A stretch of 64,000 nucleotides of DNA from Deinococcus ruber (GTDB taxonomy: Bacteria; Deinococcota; Deinococci; Deinococcales; Deinococcaceae): the NCBI RefSeq assembly GCF_014648095.1, contig NZ_BMQL01000022.1:27004-91003 (forward strand), given 5' to 3'. This document shows positions 43,736 to 52,874 of the stretch, in pieces. The notes below the pieces were generated by a model that worked only from the letters and a program-made list of their open reading frames with translations, did not search any database and was not told the DNA's origin. The position numbers and the translations under genes were made by a program. Each line of letters begins with the position of its first letter. Position 1 is the stretch's first letter.

Positions 43736-45496
43736 GTGGCTGACCAGCCTTCCGCAGCCCCGGATATGGCGCCTCCCGGTCTGGAAGGGCAGTACACCGT
43801 GGGCGTCGATTTCGGCAGCGAGTCGGGGCGGGCCGTGGTGGTGCGCCTGCTGGACGGTGCGGCGCTGGGAGAGGCGGTCACGCCCTACGCGCACGGCGTG
43901 ATGGATACCCGGCTGCCGGACGGCACGAAGCTCGGCAGAGAGTGGGCGCTCCAGCACCCGCAGGACTATCTGGACGTATTTCAGCAGGCAGTTCCGGCAG
44001 CGCTGAAGGCCTCCGGGGTCGCGCCCGAACAGGTGGTGGGCATCGGCATCGATTTCACCGCCTGCACCATGCTGCCGACCACCGCTCAGGGCGTGCCGCT
44101 GTGCTTTCTGCCGCAGTACGCCCAGCGCCCGCATGCCTGGGTCAAGCTGTGGAAGCACCACGCCGCCCAGCCGCAGGCCGACCGCATCAACGCGCTCGCA
44201 GAGGCACGCGGCGAACATTGGCTACCCCGCTACGGCGGCAAGATCAGCAGCGAATGGTTTTTTGCCAAGGCGCTGCAAATTCTGGAGGAAGACCCCGAGA
44301 TCTATGCCAGCGCCGAGCGGCTGATCGAGGCCGCCGACTGGGTGGTGTGGCAGCTGAGCGGTCAGGAGTCGCGCAGCGCGTGCGTGGCGGGGTACAAGGC
44401 GATGCATCAGGACGGGCAGTTTCCCAGCCCCGACTACTTTGCGGCGCTCAATCCGGCGTTTGCCGACGTGGTGCAGACGCGCATGAGCAGCGATCTGGCG
44501 GCGCTGGGCACGAGCGCAGGTGGCCTGAGCGCAGAGGCCGCCCGCTGGACGGGCCTGGAGGCGGGTACTCCGGTGGCGGTCGCCAACGTGGACGCGCACG
44601 TGACGCTGCCAGCGGCGGGCGTGGTCGAGCCGGGCCGACTGGTGGCGATCATGGGCACCAGTACGTGTCATGTGCTGCTGGGCGAACAGATGCGCGAGGT
44701 GCCGGGCATGTGCGGGGTGGTGCCGGGCGGCGTGGTACCGGGGCTGTACGGCTATGAGGCCGGTCAGAGTGGGGTAGGCGACATCTTCGCGTGGTTCGTG
44801 AAGAACGCCGTGCCGCCGGAATACCACGCACATGCCGCCGCCGAGGGGCTGTCGCTGCACGCGCTGCTGGAACGCGAAGCGGCGGGGCAGACGCCCGGCG
44901 AACACGGCCTGATCGCGCTCGACTGGATCGGCGGAAACCGCAGCGTGCTGGTCGATGCCAACCTCAGCGGCCTGATTCTGGGACTGACGCTCCAGACGCG
45001 TGCCCCCGACATCTACCGCGCTCTGATCGAGGCCACCGCTTACGGCACACGCCTGATTATCGAGACGTTCGAGGCGAGCGGCGTGGCTGTGCATGAACTG
45101 GTGGTGGCCGGTGGACTCAAGCGCAACGCCATGTTGATGCAGATTTACGCCGACGTGACCGGGCGGCCCCTGAGCATTCTGGATGTCGAGCAGGGGCCAG
45201 CGCTGGGCAGCGCCATGCATGCGGCGGTAGCGGCGGGCGCGTACCCAGACATCTTCGCGGCGGCAAAAGCGATGGGACAGGTGCAGCGCAACGTCTATAC
45301 GCCACGCCCGGCGGCGCAGGCGGCCTACGACGCGCTCTACAGCGATTACCGCACGCTGCACGACTACTTCGGACGCGGGGCCAACGAGGTGATGCACCGC
45401 CTGAAAGCGCACGGACGCCCCGCCGAGCAGCCAGCCCCTCAGGAGGTTTCTCCGCTGGATGAGACAGGCAGCGTCCCGGGGGAAGTGAGCGCATGA
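43736..45496 (+). CDS. araB: Ribulokinase
   Basis: A 586-residue FGGY-family kinase phosphorylating L-ribulose to L-ribulose 5-phosphate with ATP. The first phosphate-binding loop VGVDFGSESGRAVVV (~residue 24), GIDFTACTMLPTT, and the ribulokinase block GLYGYEAGQSGVGDIFAWF (~340) identify it; the C-terminal half holds VVAGGLKRNAMLMQI. GTG 43736 is taken as start; ATG 43766 is possible and closer to the fold. A 4-base overlap couples it to araD. Confidence 0.93.
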   Translation: MADQPSAAPDMAPPGLEGQYTVGVDFGSESGRAVVVRLLDGAALGEAVTPYAHGVMDTRLPDGTKLGREWALQHPQDYLDVFQQAVPAALKASGVAPEQVVGIGIDFTACTMLPTTAQGVPLCFLPQYAQRPHAWVKLWKHHAAQPQADRINALAEARGEHWLPRYGGKISSEWFFAKALQILEEDPEIYASAERLIEAADWVVWQLSGQESRSACVAGYKAMHQDGQFPSPDYFAALNPAFADVVQTRMSSDLAALGTSAGGLSAEAARWTGLEAGTPVAVANVDAHVTLPAAGVVEPGRLVAIMGTSTCHVLLGEQMREVPGMCGVVPGGVVPGLYGYEAGQSGVGDIFAWFVKNAVPPEYHAHAAAEGLSLHALLEREAAGQTPGEHGLIALDWIGGNRSVLVDANLSGLILGLTLQTRAPDIYRALIEATAYGTRLIIETFEASGVAVHELVVAGGLKRNAMLMQIYADVTGRPLSILDVEQGPALGSAMHAAVAAGAYPDIFAAAKAMGQVQRNVYTPRPAAQAAYDALYSDYRTLHDYFGRGANEVMHRLKAHGRPAEQPAPQEVSPLDETGSVPGEVSA

Positions 45497-46185
45497 ACCA
45501 CGCAGCCCTGAGAACCGAGCTTCACCGCCTGCACCTGGAGCTGCCGAAAAACGGCCTGGTGACGTGGACGAGTGGCAACATCAGTGCGCGGGTGCCGGAC
45601 GGTGACACAGGTGGCATGCTGATCAAGCCCAGCGGCGTGACCTTTGAAGACCTGACGCCGGAAGGCATGGTCCTGACCGATCTGGAAGCACGCGTGCTGG
45701 ACAGTGATCTCAGTCCCAGCAGCGACACCGCTACCCACGCCTACATTTACCGCCACATGCCGCAGGTGGGCGGCATCGTGCATACCCACAGCCCCTATGC
45801 AACGGCCTGGGCCGCCAATGCCCGCGACATTCCCTGCATCCTGACCGCGCAGGCCGACGAATTCGGTGGCCCGGTACCCTGCGGCGGTTTTGCGCTGATC
45901 GGTGGCGAGGAAATCGGCGCGGAGGTGGTGCGCGTGCTGACCAACCACCGTTCGCCCGCCATCATCCTGAAGAGTCACGGGGTCTTCACCATCGGCCCGA
46001 CGCCCGCGAAGGCGCTCAAGGCCGCCGTGATGGTCGAGGACGTGGCCCGGACGGTGTTTCTGGCGTATCAGCTCGCCGCCGCCACCGGGGGAAGCGTGGC
46101 AACCCTCGACCCCGCCGACATCGACAAACTCTATGACCGCTACACCAACGTGTACGGTCAGCGAACGAGCGAAGTGGGGAAGTAG
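45493..46185 (+). CDS. araD: L-ribulose-5-phosphate 4-epimerase
   Basis: A 230-residue class-II-aldolase-fold enzyme that epimerises L-ribulose 5-phosphate to D-xylulose 5-phosphate, feeding the pentose phosphate pathway. Zinc ligands: [15 protein letters not shown] (two His, ~residue 95) and [11 protein letters not shown] (His, ~160); substrate-binding TSGNISARV and KPSGV lie near the N-terminus. ATGA overlap with araB. The AraA gene follows 52 bases on. Confidence 0.94.
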   Translation: MNHAALRTELHRLHLELPKNGLVTWTSGNISARVPDGDTGGMLIKPSGVTFEDLTPEGMVLTDLEARVLDSDLSPSSDTATHAYIYRHMPQVGGIVHTHSPYATAWAANARDIPCILTAQADEFGGPVPCGGFALIGGEEIGAEVVRVLTNHRSPAIILKSHGVFTIGPTPAKALKAAVMVEDVARTVFLAYQLAAATGGSVATLDPADIDKLYDRYTNVYGQRTSEVGK

Positions 46186-46237
46186 GAAGGTCGAACCGGC
46201 GCTTCCTGTCCCCTTACACTTCCCAAAAGGAGACTTC

Positions 46238-47761
46238 TTGAACACTCCCGATCTGGTTCATCTTCGCCGCCCCGCGCTGTGGTTCGTGTGCGGCTCGCAG
46301 CATCTGTACGGCCCGGAGCCGCTGGCGCAGGTGGCCGACCATGCCCGCATCATCGCGGCGGCGCTGGATGCCAGCAGTGAACTTCCGCTGAAGATCGTCT
46401 CGAAGGGCGTGCTGACGACCTCGGAGGAAATCCGCGCCCTGTGTCTGGCCGCCAACGCCGACCCTGACTGTGCCGGGCTGGTGCTGTGGATGCACACCTT
46501 CAGCCCGTCGAAAATGTGGATCGGCGGCATGGTGGCGCTGCAAAAACCCTTCGTGCACCTGCATACCCAGTATTCCCGCGAGTTGCCCTGGGACAGCATT
46601 GACATGGATTACATGAACCTGAACCAGTCGGCGCACGGCGACCGCGAAACCGGATCGCTGCACACCCGCATGCGGCTGGAACGCAAGGTGGTGGTGGGCC
46701 ACTGGAGCGATCCGGAGGTGCAGCAGCGCCTGGGTGTGTGGGCGCGGGCGGCGTGGGCCTGGAACGACTGGCAGGGCGCAAAAATCGCGCGGTTTGGCGA
46801 CAATATGCGGAACGTGGGCATCACCGAGGGCGACAAGGTGAGCGCCGAGCTGAAACTGGGCTACAGCGTCAACACCTTCGCGGTGGGCGATCTGGTAGAG
46901 CGAGTCGATGCCGTGACCGACGCCGAGATCGACACCCTGATTCAGACGTATGTGGATGAATACGACGTGGCCGCCGAACTGCTGCCGGGGGGCGAGCAGC
47001 ACGACTCGCTGCGGTACGGCGCACGGCTGGAAGCGGGCATGCGGGCCTTTTTGCAGGGCGGCGGCTTCGTGGGCTTTACCGACACCTTCGAAGACCTGCA
47101 CGGCCTGCGCCAGCTTCCGGGCCTCGCCACTCAGCGCCTGATGGCCGAGGGCTACGGCTTTGGCGGCGAGGGCGACTGGAAGACGGCGGCGCTCGTGCGG
47201 GCCATGAAGGTGATGGCCCACGGACTGCCGGGCGGCACCTCGTTCATGGAGGACTACACCTATCATCTGGAGCCGGGAAACCATCTGGTGCTGGGGTCGC
47301 ACATGCTGGAAATCTGCCCGACCATCGCGGCCAGTAAACCCCGCGTGGAAGTGCATCCGCTGGGCATCGGCGGCAAGGAAGACCCAGTGCGGCTGGTCTT
47401 CGATGCCAATCTGGGCCGCGCCGTCAATGCCTCGCTGATTGACCTGGGCAACCGGTTCCGGCTGATCGTGAACGAGGTGAAGTCGGTGGAGCACCCGGCG
47501 CTGCCACAGCTTCCGGTGGCCCGCAGCGTGTGGGAATGCCTGCCCGATTTCAAGACCGCCTGTGCCGCCTGGATCTATGCCGGGGGCGCACACCATACCG
47601 GCTACAGCTACGCCGTCACTACCGAGCATCTGGAAGACTTCGCGGCGATGGCAAACATCGAACTGGCGGTGATCGATGAGGGCACGCAGCTTCGCAGCTT
47701 CCGGGAAGGGCTGCGCCTGAACGACCTGTATTACCTGCTGGCTCAGGGGCTGAGGGCCTGA
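46238..47761 (+). CDS. araA: L-arabinose isomerase
   Basis: A 507-residue cytosolic metal-dependent isomerase (L-arabinose to L-ribulose), usual family length. N-terminal [25 protein letters not shown], and the metal/catalytic stretch [20 protein letters not shown] with a later GGAHHTGYS are diagnostic. Start is an unusual TTG at 46238, justified by a perfect AAGGAG (46227-46232) five bases upstream; the frame is open further 5' without any such site. Stop is followed one base later by the GH43 start. Confidence 0.95.
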   Translation: MNTPDLVHLRRPALWFVCGSQHLYGPEPLAQVADHARIIAAALDASSELPLKIVSKGVLTTSEEIRALCLAANADPDCAGLVLWMHTFSPSKMWIGGMVALQKPFVHLHTQYSRELPWDSIDMDYMNLNQSAHGDRETGSLHTRMRLERKVVVGHWSDPEVQQRLGVWARAAWAWNDWQGAKIARFGDNMRNVGITEGDKVSAELKLGYSVNTFAVGDLVERVDAVTDAEIDTLIQTYVDEYDVAAELLPGGEQHDSLRYGARLEAGMRAFLQGGGFVGFTDTFEDLHGLRQLPGLATQRLMAEGYGFGGEGDWKTAALVRAMKVMAHGLPGGTSFMEDYTYHLEPGNHLVLGSHMLEICPTIAASKPRVEVHPLGIGGKEDPVRLVFDANLGRAVNASLIDLGNRFRLIVNEVKSVEHPALPQLPVARSVWECLPDFKTACAAWIYAGGAHHTGYSYAVTTEHLEDFAAMANIELAVIDEGTQLRSFREGLRLNDLYYLLAQGLRA

Positions 47762-47762
47762 G

Positions 47763-48767
47763 ATGCGCCGCCTGTTTGCCCTGATGCTGGGGCTGAGCAC
47801 GCTGGCGCTCGGCGGTGGCAACGGCGGCAGTGGCCCGCCCGCGCAGCCCACCCTGACGGGCGACCTCCAGATTCACGATCCGACTGTGCTGGAAGTGGGA
47901 GGCCGGTACGTGGCGATGGGCACGGGCTTCGAGAACATCGACGGCGGCACGCTCAGAATCAAAACGTCGGCAGATGGCCTGCGCTGGAGCGACGCCGGAA
48001 CGCTGGGCACCGCACAGCCCGCATGGGTGGCAAAGCAGCTCGGAACACAGCCGCCCAACCTGTGGGCACCCACGCTTTCCCGGCGGGGCAGCACGACTTA
48101 TCTGTATTACGCGGCCTCGCTGTTTGGCAAAAATACCAGCGGCATCGGGCTGGCAACCAATCCGCACCTCGACCCGGCGCACCCGGCGGCAGGCTGGACA
48201 GACCAGGGTGCAGTTCTGACCTCGAAGCGCGGCGACACCTTCAATGCCATCGACCCCTTCCGCATCGACACGAACGACGGGCGGGCGTGGCTGGCCTTCG
48301 GATCGTTCTGGGACGGCATCAAGCTGCGCGAACTCGATGCGGTGAGCGGCAAGCTGCGACCCGGCAACTCCACGCTTTACAGTCTGGCGTCACGCGGGGG
48401 CGGCGCTGTCGAGGCGGCCTCACTCCTGGAACACGGCGGCTATTTTTACCTGTTCGTGTCGTTCGACCGCTGCTGCGCGGGGCTGGACAGCACATACCAC
48501 ATCATGGTGGGCCGGGCAAAACAGATCACCGGGCCGTACACCGACCGCGAAGGCGTACCGATGATGAAGGGCGGCGGTTCGCAGCTTCAGGCCAGCAGCG
48601 GGCGTTTGATCGGCCCCGGCGGGCAGGAAGTGTACCGAAACGGCGCACAGGACTGGCTGGTTTATCACTACTACGACGGCGATCTGGGCGGCACACCCCA
48701 GCTTCAGACGGCTCAGATCGGCTTCGATGCGGCAGGCTGGCCGGTTCTCGGAGCGCTTCCGAAATAG
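47763..48767 (+). CDS. Secreted GH43 arabinanase/arabinosidase
   Basis: A 334-residue five-bladed propeller glycosidase with a signal peptide (residues ~1-18, LFALMLGLSTLALGG) followed by a Gly/Ser/Pro linker. The three catalytic acids are visible: Asp base in QIHDPTVLE (~residue 40), Asp in NAIDPFRID (~163) and Glu acid in GGAVEAASLLE (~219). Closest in layout to arabinan endo-1,5-alpha-L-arabinosidase. It would fragment arabinan outside the cell for the nearby ABC importer. ATG lies one base after the araA stop. Confidence 0.9.
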   Translation: MRRLFALMLGLSTLALGGGNGGSGPPAQPTLTGDLQIHDPTVLEVGGRYVAMGTGFENIDGGTLRIKTSADGLRWSDAGTLGTAQPAWVAKQLGTQPPNLWAPTLSRRGSTTYLYYAASLFGKNTSGIGLATNPHLDPAHPAAGWTDQGAVLTSKRGDTFNAIDPFRIDTNDGRAWLAFGSFWDGIKLRELDAVSGKLRPGNSTLYSLASRGGGAVEAASLLEHGGYFYLFVSFDRCCAGLDSTYHIMVGRAKQITGPYTDREGVPMMKGGGSQLQASSGRLIGPGGQEVYRNGAQDWLVYHYYDGDLGGTPQLQTAQIGFDAAGWPVLGALPK

Positions 48768-48797
48768 GCCGCAAAGAGCGACAGAGCGGCAAGCGGA

Positions 48798-48831
48798 AGA
48801 GCGGCACACCTGATAAAAGGCGTGCCGCTCT
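48798..48831. terminator. Strong hairpin between the arabinose operon and DUF2382 gene
   Basis: AGAGCGGCAC and GTGCCGCTCT form a perfect 10-bp stem with a 14-nt loop. It separates two convergent genes; no long T-tract on either side. Confidence 0.55.
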
Positions 48832-48847
48832 GCGTTGCCGTCAGGAT

Positions 48848-49393
48848 TCAGAGGCTCTGATTGGACTCCGCAGGTGGAATCAGGGTTCTGACCAGCCCGC
48901 TGTCCTCTTCCACCGTCAGGACTTCATAGTTCAGATCGACAGCAACCGCCCGCGTCTCATTCACGGTCTGCTTGCCGATCTCGACAATTTCAGAGAGGTA
49001 GGGCCGCTTCTGAATGTCCAGCCGCTCGTTGTACAGCAGCAGCTCAAACGTTTCGCCCGGTTTCAGGTCGTGATCACCGATGCGGACGGCAGCCTCACCC
49101 TCTTGAAGCGTGATGAGCAGCACCTCACTGCGAAGCTCGGCTGTATGGGTTTCGGTGCGCGTGCGAACCTCGCGCCGGAAGGTCAGATGCTGCTGAACGA
49201 AGCGGTCGATATCGACCTGTGCCCGCTCTTCCCGCAGTTCCAGCCGCGCCAGGGGCACGACGGTACCCGGCACGCTCATGTCCTGACCGGACAGCATGGG
49301 GGCCGCGTCTGATTGAGAAAGGCCGTCTGCCTGAAGGGAATCTGACAGGAGGGAATCTGGCTGAATCGAGTCCGGACGTGGGGGTTCGCTCAT
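48848..49393 (-). CDS. DUF2382 (YsnF/AvaK-type) stress protein
   Basis: A 181-residue soluble protein. After a disordered N-terminus rich in repeated PDS/SDSLQ units (1-50), two DUF2382-like beta segments follow: LREERAQVDIDRFVQQHLTFRREVRTRTETH and NERLDIQKRPYLSEIVEIGKQTVNET. The alternating 'E(R/A)xxV...v.KrpyvsEeV.i.K....' pattern is typical. No PRC barrel here. AAGGA upstream of ATG 49393 supports the start. Members are linked to stress tolerance; molecular activity unknown. Confidence 0.8.
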   Translation of the reverse strand: MSEPPRPDSIQPDSLLSDSLQADGLSQSDAAPMLSGQDMSVPGTVVPLARLELREERAQVDIDRFVQQHLTFRREVRTRTETHTAELRSEVLLITLQEGEAAVRIGDHDLKPGETFELLLYNERLDIQKRPYLSEIVEIGKQTVNETRAVAVDLNYEVLTVEEDSGLVRTLIPPAESNQSL

Positions 49394-49515
49394 GGCAGTC
49401 CTTATGGCATGGCACCGGCGCACACGTCTATCAGACGGGCAACCGATGAAAAAAGAGGGCAGACGGGCCGCCCTCCTTGGAGTGGTTACGTGAACGGGCT
49501 AGGCCCGCACGCCCG

Positions 49516-50415
49516 TCAGATGTTGTCGGTGTCTCTCAGAACGCGGGTGGTGCCGTTGTCATCAAGCTCGTCGGTGGTGGTCGTGGTCGTCGTGGTGCTT
49601 CCGTCGCCCGTCACCTGCACCGCGCCGGTCTTGGTCACGTCGAGCACTTCTTTGCCCACGGTATCGCTGAAGGTCTGTTGCTGCGTCTCGGTGCGCTTGC
49701 CGATCTCGACTTCCTCGGTCACGTAGGCCTGCTTGCTCACGTTGGCACGCTCGGCTTCCAGATCGACCCGGATGGTCTGCGAAGCCTCACCCAGCGTCAC
49801 GTTGCCATCAACCGGACGGCCATCGGTCACGGGGGTGCGGTGAATGACCACTTCTTCGTGCGACAGATCGACATTGACGTTTTCGGTATGCGTCTCGACC
49901 TTTTTGCCAACCTGCACGCTGCCCGCGACGTAACGATCTTTGTTGACCAGCAGGCGCTCTTCCAGAAGTTGCAGTTTGGTGGGGGCGCTGAACAGCGACT
50001 CGTCTTTGTACAGGTCGGTGCTGGTAGCCGCCGTCGTGGTAGGGGCCACGTAATCGGTGCCGCGCAGGGTCTTCACGTCTGCGACCTGAGCGTCATAGCC
50101 GTAATCCTGACCATAGACATACTCGTTCATGCCCTTCACCTGATCTTTGGTCAGGCTGTCGAAGTACACGCCGTCATCCTCGATGCGGGCCATGCCCACG
50201 GGAATCACGACTTCCTTGCTGGTGAACCAGTTGCCCACTTCGACCACGAAATAACGGATGTTGCCGCCCTCTTCGGTCAGCGCCTCGCGCACCGTGCCGA
50301 CGTGTTCGCCGTTTGAGGCATACGCACGCTTGCCGATAAAGTCGTAGTGGTCGTTGCCACCCAGGTCGTAGTTACGGTCGCGGATCAGGTCAGAAACGGG
50401 AATCAAAGTCGCCAT
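49516..50415 (-). CDS. PRC-barrel and DUF2382 domain protein
   Basis: A 299-residue protein: PRC-barrel (~20-85, [22 protein letters not shown] ... [12 protein letters not shown]), a linker, then DUF2382 repeats (~145-255; [24 protein letters not shown] and [23 protein letters not shown]). A Thr-rich acidic tail with eight consecutive Thr follows. AAGGAG eight bases before ATG 50415 sets the start. This domain pair is frequent in Deinococcus and cyanobacteria stress responses. Same orientation as the shorter DUF2382 gene, 122 bases apart. Confidence 0.88.
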   Translation of the reverse strand: MATLIPVSDLIRDRNYDLGGNDHYDFIGKRAYASNGEHVGTVREALTEEGGNIRYFVVEVGNWFTSKEVVIPVGMARIEDDGVYFDSLTKDQVKGMNEYVYGQDYGYDAQVADVKTLRGTDYVAPTTTAATSTDLYKDESLFSAPTKLQLLEERLLVNKDRYVAGSVQVGKKVETHTENVNVDLSHEEVVIHRTPVTDGRPVDGNVTLGEASQTIRVDLEAERANVSKQAYVTEEVEIGKRTETQQQTFSDTVGKEVLDVTKTGAVQVTGDGSTTTTTTTTDELDDNGTTRVLRDTDNI

Positions 50416-50892
50416 GATAAGTTCTCCTTGGAATAATGAGGTGGACACGTCTATCGTCCTGCCCTCACTGTCGTAGATCTTCCCGCCAATATTTCATGAT
50501 TCCGCTCAATAATAACTAAAGGCACGAGGCGATAAAGCCTGTATCAAGGCCCACAAAGTCGATACAACCGTATGGCACGCCGATTGACACTTCAGCTGCC
50601 GTGTTCAGCTCGGAAAGGGTGAGAAAAGAGAAAAGGCCAACGCAAAAGGCTTTTTCTACCGAATCTTCATGTAAATATAAGTTGGATTTAAATTTAGAGG
50701 CGCAGTTCAGAGTGCAGCTTCTTCCAGTCAGCGCCGAGGTGTAGTGGCCCGCTTTCGACTGCTCAGGCGTGCGGAGGCGCAGATGCGGAAGAAAAACACC
50801 GCAGGCTGAGGACGGCGAAGGGCAACACCAGTGGCCCCGCCTGCACGAAGCTAACCACCAGCGAGCGACCAGAACGACCCGTCGCAACGGCT
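50416..50892. other. 477-base intergenic region
   Basis: The centre (50640-50700) is AT-rich. A plus-strand hairpin GAAAAGGCC/GGCTTTTTC (50630-50656) with a T-run resembles a terminator although no plus-strand gene lies upstream. A 123-codon minus-strand frame (50516-50887) lacks a ribosome site and plausible protein character and was not called. Confidence 0.4.
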
Positions 50893-51369
50893 TCAGGAAG
50901 GTGCGAGTTCCAGCGTCAGCGTATTGCCGTCGCTGCGCTTTCCGCCCGCCTTCAGGAAGAAACTAATCTTGCCTTCCACGCTCAGCTCGAAACTGAATTC
51001 GATGCTCGCGGTGGAAGCAAACTCGGCACTCAGCGGCGCGAGCGCGTGCAACCCGGCCCGCACCGCCTGAAGAGAACGTGCGAGGTCTTCGCCAAAGCTT
51101 TTGGCGACAAAGGCAGGCGCACGGCGTTTGAGGACAAAGCTGAGTTTCTGCGTCTCGGTCTGCGATCCTTCCGCGCTCAGGAGGTCGGCAGGAATGATCC
51201 AGAACGCCGGATTGCTGCCGCCCACGCTTCTGAGAACGGCGTGCGAGAAGGTCACCGACGCCTGCGTGACCCGCAGATCGCTGCCCTGTTCGGCAAACTC
51301 GATGATGGCCTGAAGGGTTCCCAGCACGGTATCGGCTCTGAGCTGGTCGGGGAGGGCAGGAGCAGTCAT
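50893..51369 (-). CDS. Hypothetical protein with two similar halves
   Basis: A 158-residue soluble protein, no signal peptide. Each half has a short amphipathic helix followed by beta strands: LGTLQAIIEFAEQGSDLRV ... KLSFVLKRR and LARSLQAVRAGLHAL ... IEFSFELSVEGKISFFLKAGG. The helix-then-sandwich plan recalls the small Trypco/Pepco-type domains of conflict and signalling systems, but no motif proves it. ATG 51369 follows an AGG(T)-type ribosome site. Function unknown. Confidence 0.65.
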   Translation of the reverse strand: MTAPALPDQLRADTVLGTLQAIIEFAEQGSDLRVTQASVTFSHAVLRSVGGSNPAFWIIPADLLSAEGSQTETQKLSFVLKRRAPAFVAKSFGEDLARSLQAVRAGLHALAPLSAEFASTASIEFSFELSVEGKISFFLKAGGKRSDGNTLTLELAPS

Positions 51370-51505
51370 GACAGACCTCCGGATGAGTTGCCCTGAGTAT
51401 ATCGGGAGGAGGGCAGGCAGCAGAAAGCCGGGAGATGGCCCCCGGCTCAGATTGGTACAGCGTCCTGGATGTGTTTTTACTCGCCCGGCCCGAATTGCAT
51501 CTCGG

Positions 51506-52029
51506 TTACTTCAGGGTTTTGGCCCAGTTCAGAATGGCGGCGTTGGTGGCGCTAGCCTTTCGAAGGTGGCCGCGTGGCCTGCACCGGGAATCAGCACCAG
51601 TTTGCTGCCCGCAATTCCCTACTGCATCTTCATCGCTAGTTCGGTGGGTGTCACGTTGTCTTCCAGCCCGAAGACCAGCAGTGTGGGCACCTTGATGGTC
51701 GGCAGGATGGGATTGGCGTCTGGGCGGGCTGCCAGTGCGTTTCCGCCGCCCACTGTGCCGTTCAGGCTGGCCTGCTTGACCAGTGACCTCAGAAAGGCAG
51801 GCTGATTGGGCATGTTCATGCGGTCGGCACCCGTGAGCATACGGGGCAGCAGGCCCGGTACCAGACTGGCAACGCCCTGTTGCTGCGCCTGCTGCGCCAT
51901 CCCGCGCTAACTGGCGGCCTCGGCGATTCCGGCAGGGTCAGCGGTGGTATCGATAAAGACCAGGCCACTGAAGCGCTCGGGAGCCATCCTCTACATCTGA
52001 AGCAGGGTCATTCCGCCCATACTCATGCC
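51506..52029 (-). pseudogene. Decayed alpha/beta hydrolase
   Basis: Minus-strand remnant translating as an alpha/beta hydrolase after repairing several lesions. In order: a nucleophile-elbow-like GMSMGGMTLLQM, stop, APERFSGLVFIDTTADPAG, stop, then the intact piece (51900-51619) ending VPTLLVFGLEDNVTPTELAMKMQ, another stop, SKLVLIPGAGHAATFE (His of the triad), and a frameshift before SATNAAILNWAKTL and the final stop. At least three in-frame stops and one frameshift. The N-terminal third is gone. Clearly non-functional. Confidence 0.8.
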
Positions 52030-52119
52030 TGGAGGACTTTATCCCTACTCTTCAGACCCTGTGAATAGGGGAGAGGGGCTTTCCTACAGAGCTTGTGCAT
52101 AAGCCTGTGGAGGGCTCCG

Positions 52120-52338
52120 TTACAGGGCGTCTGTGGTTGGTGCCGCGTTGTTTGAGATGTACGTCAGGATGAGGGACAGGAGAGACATCTTCAGCTCTCG
52201 GTCGTCACTCAGCAGAAGCGCAGTTTTCACCTGGGGGAGTTGGGGCACCAAGGGATTTGACTGGCCCTCATCAGAGAGGTTGGGTTGTTCGAAGAGGTCG
52301 ACCAGTTGAGCATACGTGAGCGATGGACGATCAAGCAT
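52120..52338 (-). CDS. Small acidic protein, paralogue of the gene at 52516
   Basis: A 72-residue protein of unknown function. Its N-terminus MLDRPSLTYAQLVDLF aligns without gaps to MPDLANLTPLELADLL of the gene at 52516, and LLLSDDRELKMSLLSLIL matches WLLDHDEDLKLAVITHWL. This paralogy is the main evidence that it is real, since the upstream ribosome site is weak (GGAAGG, ~15 bases away). It lacks the acidic C-terminal third of its paralogue. Confidence 0.55.
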   Translation of the reverse strand: MLDRPSLTYAQLVDLFEQPNLSDEGQSNPLVPQLPQVKTALLLSDDRELKMSLLSLILTYISNNAAPTTDAL

Positions 52339-52472
52339 AAATCCATTTCACGCCTTCCAATGAAGAAATGCTATACACCCGCTGAGGACTGTCTGAAGGC
52401 ATACACATCTATCAACAGTCACAGTGAGGTGTCTGCCGAGCTGGGCCGCCCGCCCCCGCAACGATGGCAGAA

Positions 52473-52510
52473 GAGCCGCGCCCATCTCCATCTGGTGCGG
52501 CTCCCTTTTT
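52473..52510 (+). terminator. Plus-strand terminator without an obvious gene
   Basis: GAGCCGCGCC (52473-52482) and GGTGCGGCTC (52494-52503) form a 10-bp stem with a G-U pair, followed by CC and TTTTT. No plus-strand gene precedes it; on the minus strand it may also stop transcripts of the gene ending at 52516. Confidence 0.6.
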
Positions 52511-52515
52511 GTGGG

Positions 52516-52821
52516 TCAGTCCTCTTCCCTGTCCGGCAGTTCCAGCTGTCCGAAGAACTCGGCATCGAGCCAGTAGAGCGCCGCGTTTTCAAGCTCCTTC
52601 ATGTCTTTGAGCTCCTCGGGATCGTCGAGTTCTTCGCCGGGTTCCAACCAATGGGTAATCACGGCAAGCTTCAGGTCTTCATCGTGATCAAGCAGCCACG
52701 CCAGGTCATACCGAAGGACGGGGTCAGTGAGGTGGTCACCAGGCAGATCATGATCAGCGGCGTAGGCATCCTGCAACAGGTCGGCAAGCTCCAACGGCGT
52801 CAGGTTGGCAAGATCGGGCAT
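52516..52821 (-). CDS. Small acidic protein of a local paralogous family
   Basis: A 101-residue, strongly acidic, helical protein with no signal peptide and no family I recognise. Layout: N-terminal LTPLELADLL helix, core VLRYDLAWLLDHDEDLKLA, then an Asp/Glu-rich segment (EELDDPEELKDMKELE) and C-terminal QLELPDREED. AAGGAAG lies upstream of ATG. A smaller intact paralogue lies downstream (52120) and a remnant at 54554. Charge resembles immunity or DNA-mimic proteins, but no toxin partner is evident. Confidence 0.7.
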   Translation of the reverse strand: MPDLANLTPLELADLLQDAYAADHDLPGDHLTDPVLRYDLAWLLDHDEDLKLAVITHWLEPGEELDDPEELKDMKELENAALYWLDAEFFGQLELPDREED

Positions 52822-52874
52822 GAGGGCAGCTTCCTTATTCTTGAGATAGCTGATGGTCTTCAGCCCTTACCCAA

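Noticed and set aside
50516..50887. 123-codon minus-strand frame
   Set aside because: No ribosome site, mixed Cys/Trp/Arg-rich then AT-rich composition and no recognisable domain.
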